Source: Martinezella rhizogenes (lineage in GTDB: Bacteria; Pseudomonadota; Alphaproteobacteria; Rhizobiales; Rhizobiaceae). From it: a DNA stretch of 64,000 bases. The number at the start of each line of letters is the position of its first letter. The stretch's first letter is position 1. Below, piece by piece: positions 20,530 through 30,213 of the stretch. The notes under the pieces were generated by a model. The model saw nothing but the letters and a program-made list of their open reading frames with translations, was not told the origin of the DNA and searched no databases. Position numbers and translations under genes: made by a program. The stretch lies in contig JAAMEZ010000006.1 of NCBI GenBank assembly GCA_013322215.1, positions 496,001 through 560,000 of the forward strand, written 5' to 3'.

Positions 20530-21438
20530 ATGTCTTTATGCGCGAAGGAACTTGCTCAGGACCCGAAATTTTTCACGGAAATCCTCGGTTATACACGAGA
20601 GATTATATCCACTTATGATGAGAATCAGCGCGTATGCTCTGTCTTTGCTTCACAGCAACGCTGGCTGATGGCGCTCGCCGGCTTCGCCCTTTATTGCGGC
20701 GGCATCGACGGAGAACCGCCCGGAATTCACGCCAATCGCTTCGCCAACTATATCGTCGAACACGAAATCGCCAGCCACAACACCGCGCTCAGCTTCATCC
20801 AGGAGATGCTGGCTCTCGGTTTCCTGCACTACCTGCCCGTCACGGGCGATCGGCGCGCACGGCCAATGCAGCCCACGGAAGAGGCCGCAAGGCAGCTCGC
20901 GAAATGGCTTAGCATCCACCTTTCCGTGCTGGACCGTTTGGATGGCGGCAAGCGCAATACGCTGTTTGCCAAGCAACCGGAGCTCATCGGCGTGCTGCAG
21001 CCGGCGATTTCCGCGGGTATCATCGAAAGCGACGACCTGCGCCATCCGGGCGAGACATTCGATCTGTTTACCTGGGCGAATTCCGGCGGCGTGATCATGG
21101 ATTATCTGATCTCTCGCGTAGGGACGATCAATCCTGCTACTCAGAAAGCGATCGTCGGACACATCGCTTTCACGGACATCTGCAATCGCTTCCTCATCTC
21201 CAGGACGAATGCAAAACGGCTCATGAACAAGGCCATAAAGATGCAGAGCGTTGGCTGGACGGGATCCTCAGGGCGCAGCCAGCTCTGGCTGTCCACCGGC
21301 TTCATTCAGCAATATCGGAACTATCAGGCCGAGAAATTCGCCATCATAGACGCGGCCTGGCAAACGACCCTCGGCCTGCGGCGAGCGCGCATGCCGAGGG
21401 CAAAGTTCGCCTTTACTTCAGCAGTTCCTTCAAGATAG
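20530..21438 (+). CDS. Conserved-looking hypothetical protein
   Basis: A 302-residue soluble protein without signal peptide or membrane helix. I do not recognise a known family. The content is helical, with regions that could form winged helices: about 40-120 (QQRWLMALAGFALYCGG, then EHEIASHNTALSFIQEMLAL) and about 200-255 (KAIVGHIAFTDICNRFLISR, then TNAKRLMNKAI); a MarR- or replication-like DNA-binding role is possible but unproven. ATG 20530 is chosen because GGAGA precedes it well; an in-frame TTG at 20512 lacks this. Its 3' end overlaps the convergent yqeY gene by 26 bases. Confidence 0.75.
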   Translation: MSLCAKELAQDPKFFTEILGYTREIISTYDENQRVCSVFASQQRWLMALAGFALYCGGIDGEPPGIHANRFANYIVEHEIASHNTALSFIQEMLALGFLHYLPVTGDRRARPMQPTEEAARQLAKWLSIHLSVLDRLDGGKRNTLFAKQPELIGVLQPAISAGIIESDDLRHPGETFDLFTWANSGGVIMDYLISRVGTINPATQKAIVGHIAFTDICNRFLISRTNAKRLMNKAIKMQSVGWTGSSGRSQLWLSTGFIQQYRNYQAEKFAIIDAAWQTTLGLRRARMPRAKFAFTSAVPSR

Positions 21439-21865
21439 CCGAAGCCTTGGCAAAATCCATCTGTCCGGCATAGCGCTCGCGCAGGGCGGCCACGCACTTG
21501 CCCATATCCTTCAGGCCCTGTGCGCCGAGCTCCGCGACGATGGCGACGCAGATCTCGCGCACCTTTTCTTCGGAAAGCTGCTCGGGCATGAAGCCCTGGA
21601 TGACGGCAATCTCTTCGCGCTCCTTGTCGGCCAGCTCCGGACGACCGCCTTCGATGTAAATCTTCACCGATTCCTCGCGCTGCTTGATCATCTTGGCGAG
21701 CAGCTGCAGAATTTCATCTTCGCTCGCCTGTTCCTTGCCGAGACCGCGATTGGCGATGTCCTTGTCCTTGATAGCAGCAAGAATCAGACGGACGGTCGAA
21801 AGCCTCGCCGTATCCCTTGCCTTCATCGCGTCCTTCTGGGCATTGGAAAGGGTCTCGCGGATCAT
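21413..21865 (-). CDS. yqeY: GatB/YqeY domain protein
   Basis: A 150-residue YqeY protein, the stand-alone form of the C-terminal tRNA-binding domain of amidotransferase subunit GatB. Seen blocks: LSNAQKDAMKARDTARLSTVRLILAAIKDK at the N-terminus (helical bundle), the KQREESVKIYIEGGRPELADKE stretch near 76-98, and the GxMGKCVAALRERYAGQMDFAKAS-like end. YqeY lies near dnaG, rpoD or carA in many alphaproteobacteria, as here. It is divergent from carA. The role is unclear; tRNA binding is inferred from the family. Confidence 0.92.
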   Translation of the reverse strand: MIRETLSNAQKDAMKARDTARLSTVRLILAAIKDKDIANRGLGKEQASEDEILQLLAKMIKQREESVKIYIEGGRPELADKEREEIAVIQGFMPEQLSEEKVREICVAIVAELGAQGLKDMGKCVAALRERYAGQMDFAKASAILKELLK

Positions 21866-22159
21866 GTCTCTAAACTCCTTGAAGCAGGCCGGCGACGATC
21901 GCCCCGGCCACCTATGTCATGTTGCTGTCTTCTAGACCAACAGTGTCGATCAATGCAATTGCGGCCGAAAGCCCGAATTCCTTGATAGGAAAGCAAAAGC
22001 GCGCATTGACCGGCTCGCCTTGTTTAGCTATGTCCATCACCTGCACATTAGATCGATAGGAAGATCTCAAGCCGCGACCTGGGTCGCCGGCTGTACCTTG
22101 CTACAAACATGGCGGAAGCCGACGGTCTGTTCAAGGCCGCGCTCGACGCCGGAAACGGG

Positions 22160-23374
22160 ATGACTATGACCGCCACAGCCCCTTGGACCACCGAAAAGCC
22201 GACCGCTCTTCTCGTTCTTGCCGATGGCACCGTGATCGAAGGCAAGGGCATCGGCGCGACCGGCAAGGTCCAGGCCGAAGTCTGCTTCAACACGGCGCTG
22301 ACGGGTTACGAGGAGATCCTGACCGATCCCTCCTATCTCGGCCAGATCGTCACCTTCACCTTCCCGCATATCGGCAATGTCGGCACCAACGACGAAGATA
22401 TCGAAGATCTGACGCCCGCCGCCCGTCATGGCGCCGTCGGCGTCATCTTCAAGGCCGATATCACCGACCCTTCGAACTACCGCGCCGCCAAGCATCTCGA
22501 CCAATGGCTGAAGGCGCGCGGCATCATCGGTCTTTGCGGCATCGACACGCGCGCACTGACCGCCTGGATCCGCGAAAACGGCATGCCGAACGGCGTGATC
22601 GCCCATGATGTCAACGGTGTCTTCGATATCGACCAGCTGAAGGCGGACGCCAAGGCCTGGAGCGGCCTCGAAGGTCTCGACCTTGCCAAGGTCGCCTCCT
22701 CCGGCCAGTCCTCGCAATGGTCGCAGACACCTTGGGTCTGGAACGAGGGTTATGGCGAGCTCGGCGCCGCCGACGCGAAGTACCACGTCGTCTGCCTCGA
22801 CTACGGCGTCAAGCGCAACATTCTGCGCCTCTTCGCCGGCCTCGATTGCAAGGTCACCGTTCTGCCGGCAACCGCTTCGACCGACGAAGTTCTCGGCCTG
22901 AACCCGGACGGCATCTTCCTCTCCAACGGCCCCGGCGATCCGGCTGCAACCGGCGAATATGCCGTGCCCGTCATCAGGGATCTGCTGAAGTCGGAAATCC
23001 CGCTCTTCGGCATCTGCCTCGGCCATCAGATGCTTGGCCTCGCGCTCGGTGCCAAGACCGCAAAGATGCACCAGGGCCATCACGGCGCCAATCATCCGGT
23101 GAAGGACCATACGACGGGCAAGGTCGAGATCGTCTCGATGAACCACGGCTTCGCAGTCGACTCCAATTCGCTGCCGGAAGGTGTTGAGGAGACTCACGTT
23201 TCGCTCTTCGACGGCAGCAATTGCGGCCTGCGCGTAGCGGGCAAGCCGGTCTTCTCGGTTCAGCATCACCCGGAAGCCTCTCCCGGTCCGCAGGACAGCC
23301 ACTACCTCTTCCGTCGCTTCATCAATCTGGTGCGCGAAAAGAAGGGCGAAGCGGCCCTGGCTGAGCGCGCCTGA
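22160..23374 (+). CDS. carA: Carbamoyl-phosphate synthase small subunit
   Basis: The glutaminase subunit (404 residues from this start) that supplies ammonia to CarB for carbamoyl phosphate, used in arginine and pyrimidine synthesis. The N-terminal CPSase domain begins PTALLVLADGTVIEGKG and contains TGYEEILTDPSYLGQIV. The class I amidotransferase domain has the nucleophile Cys in LFGICLGHQMLGLALG and the His/Glu pair in QHHPEASPGP. An in-frame ATG at 22109 would add 17 unusual residues; ATG 22160 or 22166 fits relatives better. carB is 10.6 kb away on the same strand, so the genes are not an operon. A strong terminator follows at 23401. Confidence 0.97.
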   Translation: MTMTATAPWTTEKPTALLVLADGTVIEGKGIGATGKVQAEVCFNTALTGYEEILTDPSYLGQIVTFTFPHIGNVGTNDEDIEDLTPAARHGAVGVIFKADITDPSNYRAAKHLDQWLKARGIIGLCGIDTRALTAWIRENGMPNGVIAHDVNGVFDIDQLKADAKAWSGLEGLDLAKVASSGQSSQWSQTPWVWNEGYGELGAADAKYHVVCLDYGVKRNILRLFAGLDCKVTVLPATASTDEVLGLNPDGIFLSNGPGDPAATGEYAVPVIRDLLKSEIPLFGICLGHQMLGLALGAKTAKMHQGHHGANHPVKDHTTGKVEIVSMNHGFAVDSNSLPEGVEETHVSLFDGSNCGLRVAGKPVFSVQHHPEASPGPQDSHYLFRRFINLVREKKGEAALAERA

Positions 23375-23400
23375 TAGCGTCGACCACCCGATCGTATGAG

Positions 23401-23435
23401 AAAAGCCCCGGATTGATGATCAATCCGGGGCTTTT
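23401..23435. terminator. Bidirectional terminator between carA and the EVE-domain gene
   Basis: A near-perfect palindrome: AAAAGCCCCGGATTG pairs with its complement ending CTTTT around a small loop. The A run on one side and T run on the other make it work on both strands, serving the convergent carA (+) and EVE gene (-). Confidence 0.92.
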
Positions 23436-23492
23436 CCTTTTGCGCGTCAACTTGGGAGGTCTCTCGTCACATCGGTTCATGCCTGTTGGAGC

Positions 23493-24065
23493 TTAGGCTT
23501 GCAGGCGACGCTGCTTGACCACTTCAAGCTCGCTCATCAGGATTTCCTCGAGGAACTCGAAGTCGGATTGCCCGAACTCGACGAGGCCGAATCTCAGCTT
23601 GTAGCCCCAATTCCTGTCCTGGGTGAAATCGAGCCAGCCCAGGAGAGGACGAAGCGGTTGTTCGGGCGCGTCCAGCCAGTCCACATCCTTGCGATAGGCC
23701 TTTCCGCAGCCCATCTCGGCAAGATATGGCTCACCTTCGCGGACAAAGCCGATGGCGGTGAAGCTTTGAAAGCCGTCCCTCTCGCCCATCTTGACGGAAG
23801 GAGAGTAGTAGACGATGCCGTCACCCGACTTGATGCGCTTCAAGGGGGCTCGCTTGCCGTGGTTCACCTGCATGAAACCATGCTGGCGCCCGATGCGCAC
23901 GTGCTCGGCACTGGCCACTGCCAGCCAGTAGGACTTCTGTTCCGGCTCCGGCTGCCGGGACGAGGTGTTGGCGTGTGGCAGGAGGCGTATAGCTGCCCCC
24001 CGATTGATCTGATCTTCCCGCGGGAAAAGCGCGGCATCATTACGATTGCTTGCCTTGAATATCAT
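23493..24065 (-). CDS. EVE-domain protein (UPF0310-like) with an unusual N-terminal extension
   Basis: A 190-residue protein. From residue 46 it is a complete EVE/PUA-like domain: [42 protein letters not shown] (split here by function as strands and the aromatic-cage region), then [19 protein letters not shown] domains read modified bases in DNA or RNA. Relatives usually start with Met almost directly before the YWLAVAS strand; here no start codon exists there, and the frame has about 45 extra, low-complexity residues. The upstream ATG has a GGGAGA ribosome site, so the extension is probably translated. Confidence 0.8.
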   Translation of the reverse strand: MIFKASNRNDAALFPREDQINRGAAIRLLPHANTSSRQPEPEQKSYWLAVASAEHVRIGRQHGFMQVNHGKRAPLKRIKSGDGIVYYSPSVKMGERDGFQSFTAIGFVREGEPYLAEMGCGKAYRKDVDWLDAPEQPLRPLLGWLDFTQDRNWGYKLRFGLVEFGQSDFEFLEEILMSELEVVKQRRLQA

Positions 24066-24157
24066 GGTCGTCTCCCGTCTCTGGTATGAGACAGATATAG
24101 ACGATCATGCTGTCAATTTTTGTCAGTAGTCTCGCAGCGCAAGGATGGCTGCCGCTA

Positions 24158-25555
24158 TCAAGCGGCAGCCTTTTCCGTCCGCACGAGAATGTAGAACCGG
24201 GCGCAAAGCATGGCCGCTGCTGAAGCAAGGCCGAGCAGGAAGCCGAACCAGATGCCGATGCCGCCGAAACCGAGCGGAAACGCCAGCAACCAGGCCAGGA
24301 AGAAGCCGATCGGCCAATAGGCGATCAGCGCCATGATCATCGGCACGCGCGCGTCCTTCAGGCCGCGCAGCAGCCCGCTTGCGATCGACTGCAGCCCGTC
24401 GACAAGCTGGAAGAGGCCCGCGACGACGATCAGCGGTGCGGCAAAGGCAAGCACCTGCGGCGCATCGGCCGAGTGGATGTCAAGGAACCAGCCCGCCAGC
24501 CAGAATGGCACAGTCGCAAACAGGATGCTGCCGCAGAGCGCGATGCAGCTCGAGACGACGAGGACCACGACGGCCGCGCGCCTAAGGCCGAGATGATCGC
24601 CCTGCCCGTGGGCGACACCGACGCGTACGGTCGCCGCCTGACTGAGGCCGAGCGGGATCATGAAGGCGATGGATGCCCACTGCAGAGCGATACCGTGGGC
24701 GGCAAGTTCGATCGTACCGATCTGGCCCATCAACAGCGATGCGGCGGTGAACAGGCTGACCTCGGCCAGAACCGTCACACCGATCGGAAAGCCCAGTCGG
24801 ATGACATCCCACAAAGCATGCCAGTCGGGCCGCCAGAACCGGACGAAGATCTCATAGCGACGCGTTTCCTCATGGGCCTGCACGTAACCAACGATGAAGA
24901 GGAAACCAGCCGTCTGCACGGCGACCGAGACAATGGCCGCACCATGCAGGCCCATCGCCGGCAGGCCGAAATGGCCGAGCACGAGGATGTAGGCCAGCAC
25001 GGCATTCATGACGAGCATGGCTATGGTGACCTTGAGGATGATGCCGGCGCGGCCGATGGCGCTCACCAGCGCGCGGATCACGTTGTAAAGCAGACCCGGC
25101 AACACGGCGAAATGGCCGATATCGATATAGCCGCTCGCCAATTTCGCGACATCGGGCTTTTGTCCCGCCGCAAGCAGGATCTCCTCGGAATAGAAGAAAG
25201 CCGGCTGCGCCACCAGCCAATAGGCGGTGACGACCCACAGGCCCATGCGCAGCGCGCGGCGCACCGAGACGACATCGCCTTTGCCATAGGCCTGCGCCAC
25301 TAGCGGCACGACCGCGATGGAGAAGCCCGAGCCGAAAATCAGGATCGTGAACAGAAACTGCGCGGAAAGCACCATCGCCGCCAGCTGCTCGGCGCCGAGC
25401 CGACCGACGATCATTACGTCCGTGGTGTTGATCCCGAGTTGCGCCAACTGCGCGCCAATCAGCGGAATGCCCAGCGCAAGCGTTGCGCGGACATGTGCCG
25501 ACCACGAATTATCATTGTCATGCGCGAGCGGGCGCGCAGGTACCGGCATATCCAT
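24158..25555 (-). CDS. MATE family efflux transporter (NorM-like)
   Basis: A 465-residue inner-membrane protein with about twelve hydrophobic helices in two related halves, typical of MATE antiporters that export cationic drugs or metabolites using a Na+ or H+ gradient. The N-terminal LALGIPLIGAQLAQLGINTTDVMIVGRLG block and the QAYGKGD segment at about 88-94 are family hallmarks, and the second half repeats the pattern with LGLSQAATVRVGVAHGQGD. The substrate is unknown. It lies 92 bases downstream of the EVE gene's start side with a separate promoter region upstream at 25556-25700. Confidence 0.9.
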   Translation of the reverse strand: MDMPVPARPLAHDNDNSWSAHVRATLALGIPLIGAQLAQLGINTTDVMIVGRLGAEQLAAMVLSAQFLFTILIFGSGFSIAVVPLVAQAYGKGDVVSVRRALRMGLWVVTAYWLVAQPAFFYSEEILLAAGQKPDVAKLASGYIDIGHFAVLPGLLYNVIRALVSAIGRAGIILKVTIAMLVMNAVLAYILVLGHFGLPAMGLHGAAIVSVAVQTAGFLFIVGYVQAHEETRRYEIFVRFWRPDWHALWDVIRLGFPIGVTVLAEVSLFTAASLLMGQIGTIELAAHGIALQWASIAFMIPLGLSQAATVRVGVAHGQGDHLGLRRAAVVVLVVSSCIALCGSILFATVPFWLAGWFLDIHSADAPQVLAFAAPLIVVAGLFQLVDGLQSIASGLLRGLKDARVPMIMALIAYWPIGFFLAWLLAFPLGFGGIGIWFGFLLGLASAAAMLCARFYILVRTEKAAA

Positions 25556-25703
25556 AGCGAAGACTCGATCTTTAGAATCGCGCGAGCCGCCCTACCCAAG
25601 GGTGCGCGAGCCCGCCGCATTAACGCAACTTAGCTTAAAAAGCCAGCAGACAAGCCCACGATGCTAAAGAATTCATCAGAGCATCAAAATATCTGATGAT
25701 TTT

Positions 25704-26960
25704 TTAGGCCGCCTCGCCAGCCTGCGATTGCGCAACCGCCTTCGGCTCCGTCTTGCGTACCTTCGTCACTAGCACGACAAGCCCGGCGACCACCAGGATT
25801 GCGCTCATGATGAAGGGCGCACCGGCGAAGACGACGGGTGCGGTCGGCGCGGTATAATACTGGAACAGATAGGGAAACAGAACCGGCCCGATGATAGCAG
25901 TGATACTCGTCAGACTACCGAGCGCTCCCTGCAATTCACCCTGCGCGGAAGGCGGAACCTTGCTGGCTGCAATGGAACGAAGCGGCGCATCCGCGACGTT
26001 TTCGATGACAGTCAGGACCACCACCACATAGACCATCCATCCTTGCCATGCGAACGCATAGCCCATCAGGCCGAGGCAAGAGAATATCAGCCCGAGCATC
26101 GCCGTCTTCCATTCACCAAGCACGGGCACGAGCCGCGGCAGAACAAGGCCCATCACAATGGCAGCGCCGATGCCATAGACGCCGAGGGAGAAGCCGATCT
26201 GTCCCTCGCTCCAGTCATAGCGATAGGAGGTGACGAAAGCCCAGACCGCTGGATAGACGCCATGTGCCAGCCAATTCAGGAACATCACGACACAGACCCA
26301 GCCGATGCCCTGGTAGCGCCGCATCTGCCTCAGCGCGCCGAACGGATTGGCCCGGCCGATCTCGAAGGGCCGGCGATGCTTGGCATCCAGCGTTTCCGGC
26401 AATAGGAAATAGGCGCCGACAAAATTCAGGAAGGCCAGAGCGGCCGCACCATAGAAGGGCACGCGCGGACCGAATTCGCCGAGGAAGCCGCCGATGACGG
26501 GGCCAAGCACGAAGCCGACGCCGAAAGCCATGCCGATCAGGCCGAAATTCTTCGCCCGATTCTCGTCATTGCTGATATCGGCGATATAGGCCGAGCAGGT
26601 CGAAAAGCTTGCGCCGCTGATGCCGGCAAGGATACGGCCGACGAACAGCATCCAGTAGGAGCCGGCAATCGCGCAGATAAAATTGTCGATCGCAAAGGTC
26701 AATACCGACGCGAGGAGAAGCGGACGGCGACCGAAGCGATCGCTCAAATTGCCGATCAATGGCGAAAACAGGAACTGCATGGCGGCATAGGCCAGCAGCA
26801 GCCAGCCGCCCTCGGTCGCCGCGGTGCTGACCGACGCACCCGTCAACTCTTCCAGGTATTTCGGCATCACCGGCATGATGATCGCGATGCCGATAACGTC
26901 GAGGAAGAGAATGAGGAAGACGAGGAACAGGCCTCGACGGGCGAATTTCTGATCGATCAT
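25704..26960 (-). CDS. TCR/Tet family MFS transporter
   Basis: A 418-residue MFS exporter of the 12-helix DHA1 group with TetA-like sequence. Seen are [18 protein letters not shown] in helix 1, the loop 2-3 motif [16 protein letters not shown], and motif C ([16 protein letters not shown]) in helix 5, all marks of drug:H+ antiporters. The open frame begins at 27056, but ATG 26960 ([12 protein letters not shown]) fits the family and has AGAAGG upstream. The Tet name reflects the family; real tetracycline export is not shown. The upstream neighbour at 27121 is a LysR regulator on the same strand. Confidence 0.9.
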   Translation of the reverse strand: MIDQKFARRGLFLVFLILFLDVIGIAIIMPVMPKYLEELTGASVSTAATEGGWLLLAYAAMQFLFSPLIGNLSDRFGRRPLLLASVLTFAIDNFICAIAGSYWMLFVGRILAGISGASFSTCSAYIADISNDENRAKNFGLIGMAFGVGFVLGPVIGGFLGEFGPRVPFYGAAALAFLNFVGAYFLLPETLDAKHRRPFEIGRANPFGALRQMRRYQGIGWVCVVMFLNWLAHGVYPAVWAFVTSYRYDWSEGQIGFSLGVYGIGAAIVMGLVLPRLVPVLGEWKTAMLGLIFSCLGLMGYAFAWQGWMVYVVVVLTVIENVADAPLRSIAASKVPPSAQGELQGALGSLTSITAIIGPVLFPYLFQYYTAPTAPVVFAGAPFIMSAILVVAGLVVLVTKVRKTEPKAVAQSQAGEAA

Positions 26961-27120
26961 GGAGATGCCTTCTGGCGGCTCCGCCTCCATGAAAGAGACA
27001 GAACGTGAACGAAAAACTGGAGCGTTCCCCATACATAAAGATTTTGGCGGAAACAATCCGTGAACGCTTCAATCTTATTGATTTGTTGACCGCTTTTTTT
27101 GATCCTTGGCAGAAAAGCGA

Positions 27121-28032
27121 CTATGTGTCGCGACCCCGCCGTTGCTCGCGATTCAGGAAGTCGACGAAGGCCCTGAGCGGCGTCGGCATATGCCGTCTGC
27201 TGGCATAATAGAGAAACGGGCCGGAAAAGGTCGTGTCCCATTCCTCGAGGATCGGCACCAGTTCTCCGCTGGCAATTTGCGGCGCAAGGAATTCCTTGAA
27301 TGTTCTGATGATGCCCAGTCCCGCCGCCGCCGCGCTGCGCTCGATATCGATCGAATTGGTTGCGACAACCATCGACGGGGCAATGAAGATCGTTTCGCCA
27401 TTCCTCTCGAACTCCCAGGGAGCCACCGAGCGACTCAGGAATCGATGACGGATGCAGCGATGCTCGAGTATGTCGCGCGGATGCTTGGGGGTCCCGTTGG
27501 CAGCTAGATAGCTCGGGGCAGCGGCAGTAACATAATATTGTTGCCGCGGCCCGATCGGCACAGCGATCATGTCCTTTTCCAGCCGTTCGTCATAGCGGAT
27601 GCCAGCATCATAGCCGGCCGCCACGACATCGATGAAACTGTCCTCGGCAACGATTTCGACTGAAATCGCCGGATATTCGTTGAGAAAGCGGCTTATGATG
27701 TCGGGCATGACCACCATGGCCGCGACGGTCGGCACATTCAGCCGCAACGTTCCGCCAACGCTATCGCGGAAGCTGTTGATATCGTCGAGAGCGCCCGCAA
27801 TCTCGCTCATGGCCGGCGTCAGACGCTCCATCAGCCGCTCCCCCGCCTCCGTCGGCGTCACGCTCCTGGTCGTGCGATTGAGCAGGCGAACCGCCAGCCG
27901 TTCCTCCAGCCGGCGCACCGCTTCGCTCAACGATGAGGCCGAAACGCTCCGCTTGCGCGCCGCTTCGCGAAAGCTGCGCTCGCGGGCGACGGCGGTGAAG
28001 GCAACCAGATCGGCCAGCGGCAAGTCGTCCAT
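27121..28032 (-). CDS. LysR family transcriptional regulator
   Basis: A 303-residue LysR-type regulator with an N-terminal winged HTH (about 4-63; REAARKRSVSASSLSEAVRRLEERL) and an effector domain of the YafC/DsdC-like LTTR_2 type that keeps the GYDAGIRYDERLEKDMIAVPIG segment. It is divergently arranged with the aldo/keto reductase at 28156 across about 120 bases, so it probably controls that gene. ATG 28032 (MDDLPLADL) is preferred over the TTG/ATG region 15 bases upstream. Ligand unknown. Confidence 0.88.
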   Translation of the reverse strand: MDDLPLADLVAFTAVARERSFREAARKRSVSASSLSEAVRRLEERLAVRLLNRTTRSVTPTEAGERLMERLTPAMSEIAGALDDINSFRDSVGGTLRLNVPTVAAMVVMPDIISRFLNEYPAISVEIVAEDSFIDVVAAGYDAGIRYDERLEKDMIAVPIGPRQQYYVTAAAPSYLAANGTPKHPRDILEHRCIRHRFLSRSVAPWEFERNGETIFIAPSMVVATNSIDIERSAAAAGLGIIRTFKEFLAPQIASGELVPILEEWDTTFSGPFLYYASRRHMPTPLRAFVDFLNREQRRGRDT

Positions 28033-28155
28033 TGTGCAAAATTCCAAACAACCTGTTTCAATTTATCCGGATTATCGCACAGAGAGCGATGGAGTAAACC
28101 TGTAAGATAGAGGCCTCTGGAGATGAGAGCGCGCCTCCGACCAAGGAGAACGACG

Positions 28156-29148
28156 ATGGAAAAGCATCAATTGGGAAAAACCGGGCCGCAGGTATCGGCG
28201 CTCGGCCTCGGCTGCATGGGCATGTCGGGCATGTATGGCCCATCCGATCGCGCCGAGAGCATCGCCACTATCCATGCCGCGCTCGATGCCGGCATCAACC
28301 TGCTCGATACCGGCGATTTCTATGGCATGGGTCACAATGAGATGCTGATCGGCGAAGCCATAAAGGAGCTGAAGCGGGACGATTTCCTGCTCAGCGTCAA
28401 GTTCGGTGCTCTGCGCGATCCCTCCGGCGCATGGCTCGGCTACGATGCCCGACCGGCGGCGATCCGGAATTTCGTCGCCTATTCGCTGCAGCGCCTCGGC
28501 GTCGACCATATCGACATCTACCGCCCTGCCCGCCTCGATCCCAATGTGCCGATCGAAGATCAGATCGGTGCGATTTCGGATCTCATCAAGGCAGGCTACA
28601 TCAGGCATATAGGCCTGTCGGAAGTCGGAGCGGACACCATTCGCCGTGCTGCCGCGGTTCATCCGATCGTCGATCTGCAGATCGAATATTCACTGATCTC
28701 GCGCGGCATCGAAGACAAGATCCTGCCGACCTGCCGCGAACTCGGCATCGGCACAACGGCCTATGGCGTTCTTTCACGCGGCCTCATCAGCGGCCACTGG
28801 CAGAAAGACAATGTCCAGAAGGGCGATTTTCGTGCGATGAGCCCGCGTTTCCAGGCAGGAAACGTCGAAAAGAATCTGGAGCTCGTGGAAGCGTTACGTG
28901 AGATCGCCGAGGCAAAGGACGCCAGCGTCGCCCAGATCGCCATCGCCTGGGTCGCAGCCCAGGGCAAGGAGATCGTCCCGATCATCGGCGCCCGCCGTCG
29001 CGATCGCCTCACCGAAGCCCTGGGAGCGCTCTCGGTTGAATTGTCACAAGCCGATATGGCTGTGATCGAACGCGCGATCCCGAAAGACGCCGCAGCCGGC
29101 GGCCGCTATCCGGAAGCGCAGTTGACGCATCTCGACAGCGAGAAATGA
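28156..29148 (+). CDS. Aldo/keto reductase
   Basis: A 330-residue NADPH-dependent oxidoreductase with a TIM-barrel fold. Visible: start [19 protein letters not shown], the catalytic Asp/Tyr pair in [14 protein letters not shown] (about 50-63), Lys in [11 protein letters not shown] (about 82-92), and the C-terminal cofactor-binding [17 protein letters not shown]. The usual tetrad His seems replaced: the segment [17 protein letters not shown] has Arg-Pro where most relatives read Tyr-x-H. It is most like the YajO/AKR13 group; the substrate is unknown. An AAGGAG ribosome site lies 8 bases before the ATG. A LysR gene faces it. Confidence 0.9.
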   Translation: MEKHQLGKTGPQVSALGLGCMGMSGMYGPSDRAESIATIHAALDAGINLLDTGDFYGMGHNEMLIGEAIKELKRDDFLLSVKFGALRDPSGAWLGYDARPAAIRNFVAYSLQRLGVDHIDIYRPARLDPNVPIEDQIGAISDLIKAGYIRHIGLSEVGADTIRRAAAVHPIVDLQIEYSLISRGIEDKILPTCRELGIGTTAYGVLSRGLISGHWQKDNVQKGDFRAMSPRFQAGNVEKNLELVEALREIAEAKDASVAQIAIAWVAAQGKEIVPIIGARRRDRLTEALGALSVELSQADMAVIERAIPKDAAAGGRYPEAQLTHLDSEK

Positions 29149-29160
29149 GACAATAGAGGT

Positions 29161-29193
29161 TTGCCCGCTGACCGACATTACGGCAGCGGGCAA
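29161..29193. terminator. Hairpin between convergent genes
   Basis: TTGCCCGCTG (29161-29170) pairs perfectly with CAGCGGGCAA (29184-29193) across a 13-base loop. It lies 12 bases after the aldo/keto reductase stop and 7 bases before the end of the convergent metalloprotease gene. No long T tract, so termination on either strand is inferred from position. Confidence 0.6.
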
Positions 29194-29199
29194 GCAATA

Positions 29200-30120
29200 T
29201 CAGACCGGATTGTTCAGCGTATCGCAATCTGTAAGTTTGCCGGAATCGAAGCCCTGCTTGAACCACTTCATGCGTTGCGCCGAGGTGCCGTGGTTGAAGC
29301 TGTCGGGAACGACATAGCCCTGCGTGCGCTTCTGCAGCGTGTCGTCGCCGATCTGCTGTGCGGCATTGAGCGCCTCTTCGAGATCGCCGGTCTGCAGGAT
29401 GCCCTTCTGCTGCGTGAACTTGCCCCATATGCCGGCGAAGCAATCGGCCTGGAGTTCGATGCGCACCGACATCTTGTTGGCATCCACCTCGCTCATGTTG
29501 CGGCGGGCCTGGTTGAACTTCGGCAGGATGCCAAGCTGGTCCTGAACATGGTGGCCGACCTCATGCGCGATCACATAGGCTTGCGCGAAATCGCCGGATG
29601 CGCCGAACTGGTCCTTCATCTGCTGGAAGAAGGCCATGTCGAGATAGATCTTCTGATCGCTCGGGCAATAGAAGGGACCTGTCGCCGCCGAAGCCTGACC
29701 GCAAGCCGAAGGGAAGCTGCCGGAAAACAGCACCAGTTTCGGATCCGTATAGGTCTGACCCATCGATTTGAAGATGCCGGTCCAGGTGTCTTCCGTATCG
29801 GCAAGGACCGTCGCGACGAACTGCTTCATCTCGTCATTGGCCGGTTGACCACTGCCACTGCCGGTGGAAGTGCTCTGCTGATATCCCGAGCCACCCCCCT
29901 CCAGCATGCCGGTCTGCTGCAGCAGGCCCATGACGTCGACGCCCATGGCTCTCAGGATCAGGAAGATCACGATGAGCACGATGATGGTGCGAAAGCTCAA
30001 ACCGCCGCCGCCGATCCCTCCGCCCGGGAATCGAAAACCGCCGCCACCGCCGCCGCTCATGGGCGATGAGCCACGTTCGTCCTCGATATTGTCGGATTGC
30101 CGACGCCCCTTCCAATCCAT
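29200..30120 (-). CDS. Neutral zinc metallopeptidase (YpfJ-like), membrane anchored
   Basis: A 306-residue protein of the putative neutral zinc metallopeptidase family (YpfJ). The N-terminus has charged residues and a run of Gly, then one transmembrane helix at about 45-60 (TIIVLIVIFLILRAMG), a Ser/Gly-rich linker, and the peptidase domain. The zinc motif HEVGHHVQD (HExxH) is visible at about 197-205, preceded by FCPSDQ-like and DMAFFQQM blocks. ATG 30120 has AGGAGG at the right spacing, so the frame's earlier start is rejected. The natural substrate is not known for the family. Confidence 0.9.
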   Translation of the reverse strand: MDWKGRRQSDNIEDERGSSPMSGGGGGGFRFPGGGIGGGGLSFRTIIVLIVIFLILRAMGVDVMGLLQQTGMLEGGGSGYQQSTSTGSGSGQPANDEMKQFVATVLADTEDTWTGIFKSMGQTYTDPKLVLFSGSFPSACGQASAATGPFYCPSDQKIYLDMAFFQQMKDQFGASGDFAQAYVIAHEVGHHVQDQLGILPKFNQARRNMSEVDANKMSVRIELQADCFAGIWGKFTQQKGILQTGDLEEALNAAQQIGDDTLQKRTQGYVVPDSFNHGTSAQRMKWFKQGFDSGKLTDCDTLNNPV

Positions 30121-30213
30121 AGCGCACCTCCTGGCGATGCCTAAAATCAAAGTCCCTTGAGGCATTTATATATCCAGGAAGTGTAACAAAGCCAGTTGGC
30201 TATCGACAGAACA

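Noticed and set aside
22067-23302. Minus-strand 411-codon frame opposite carA
   Set aside because: Shadow of carA, whose catalytic motifs are on the plus strand.
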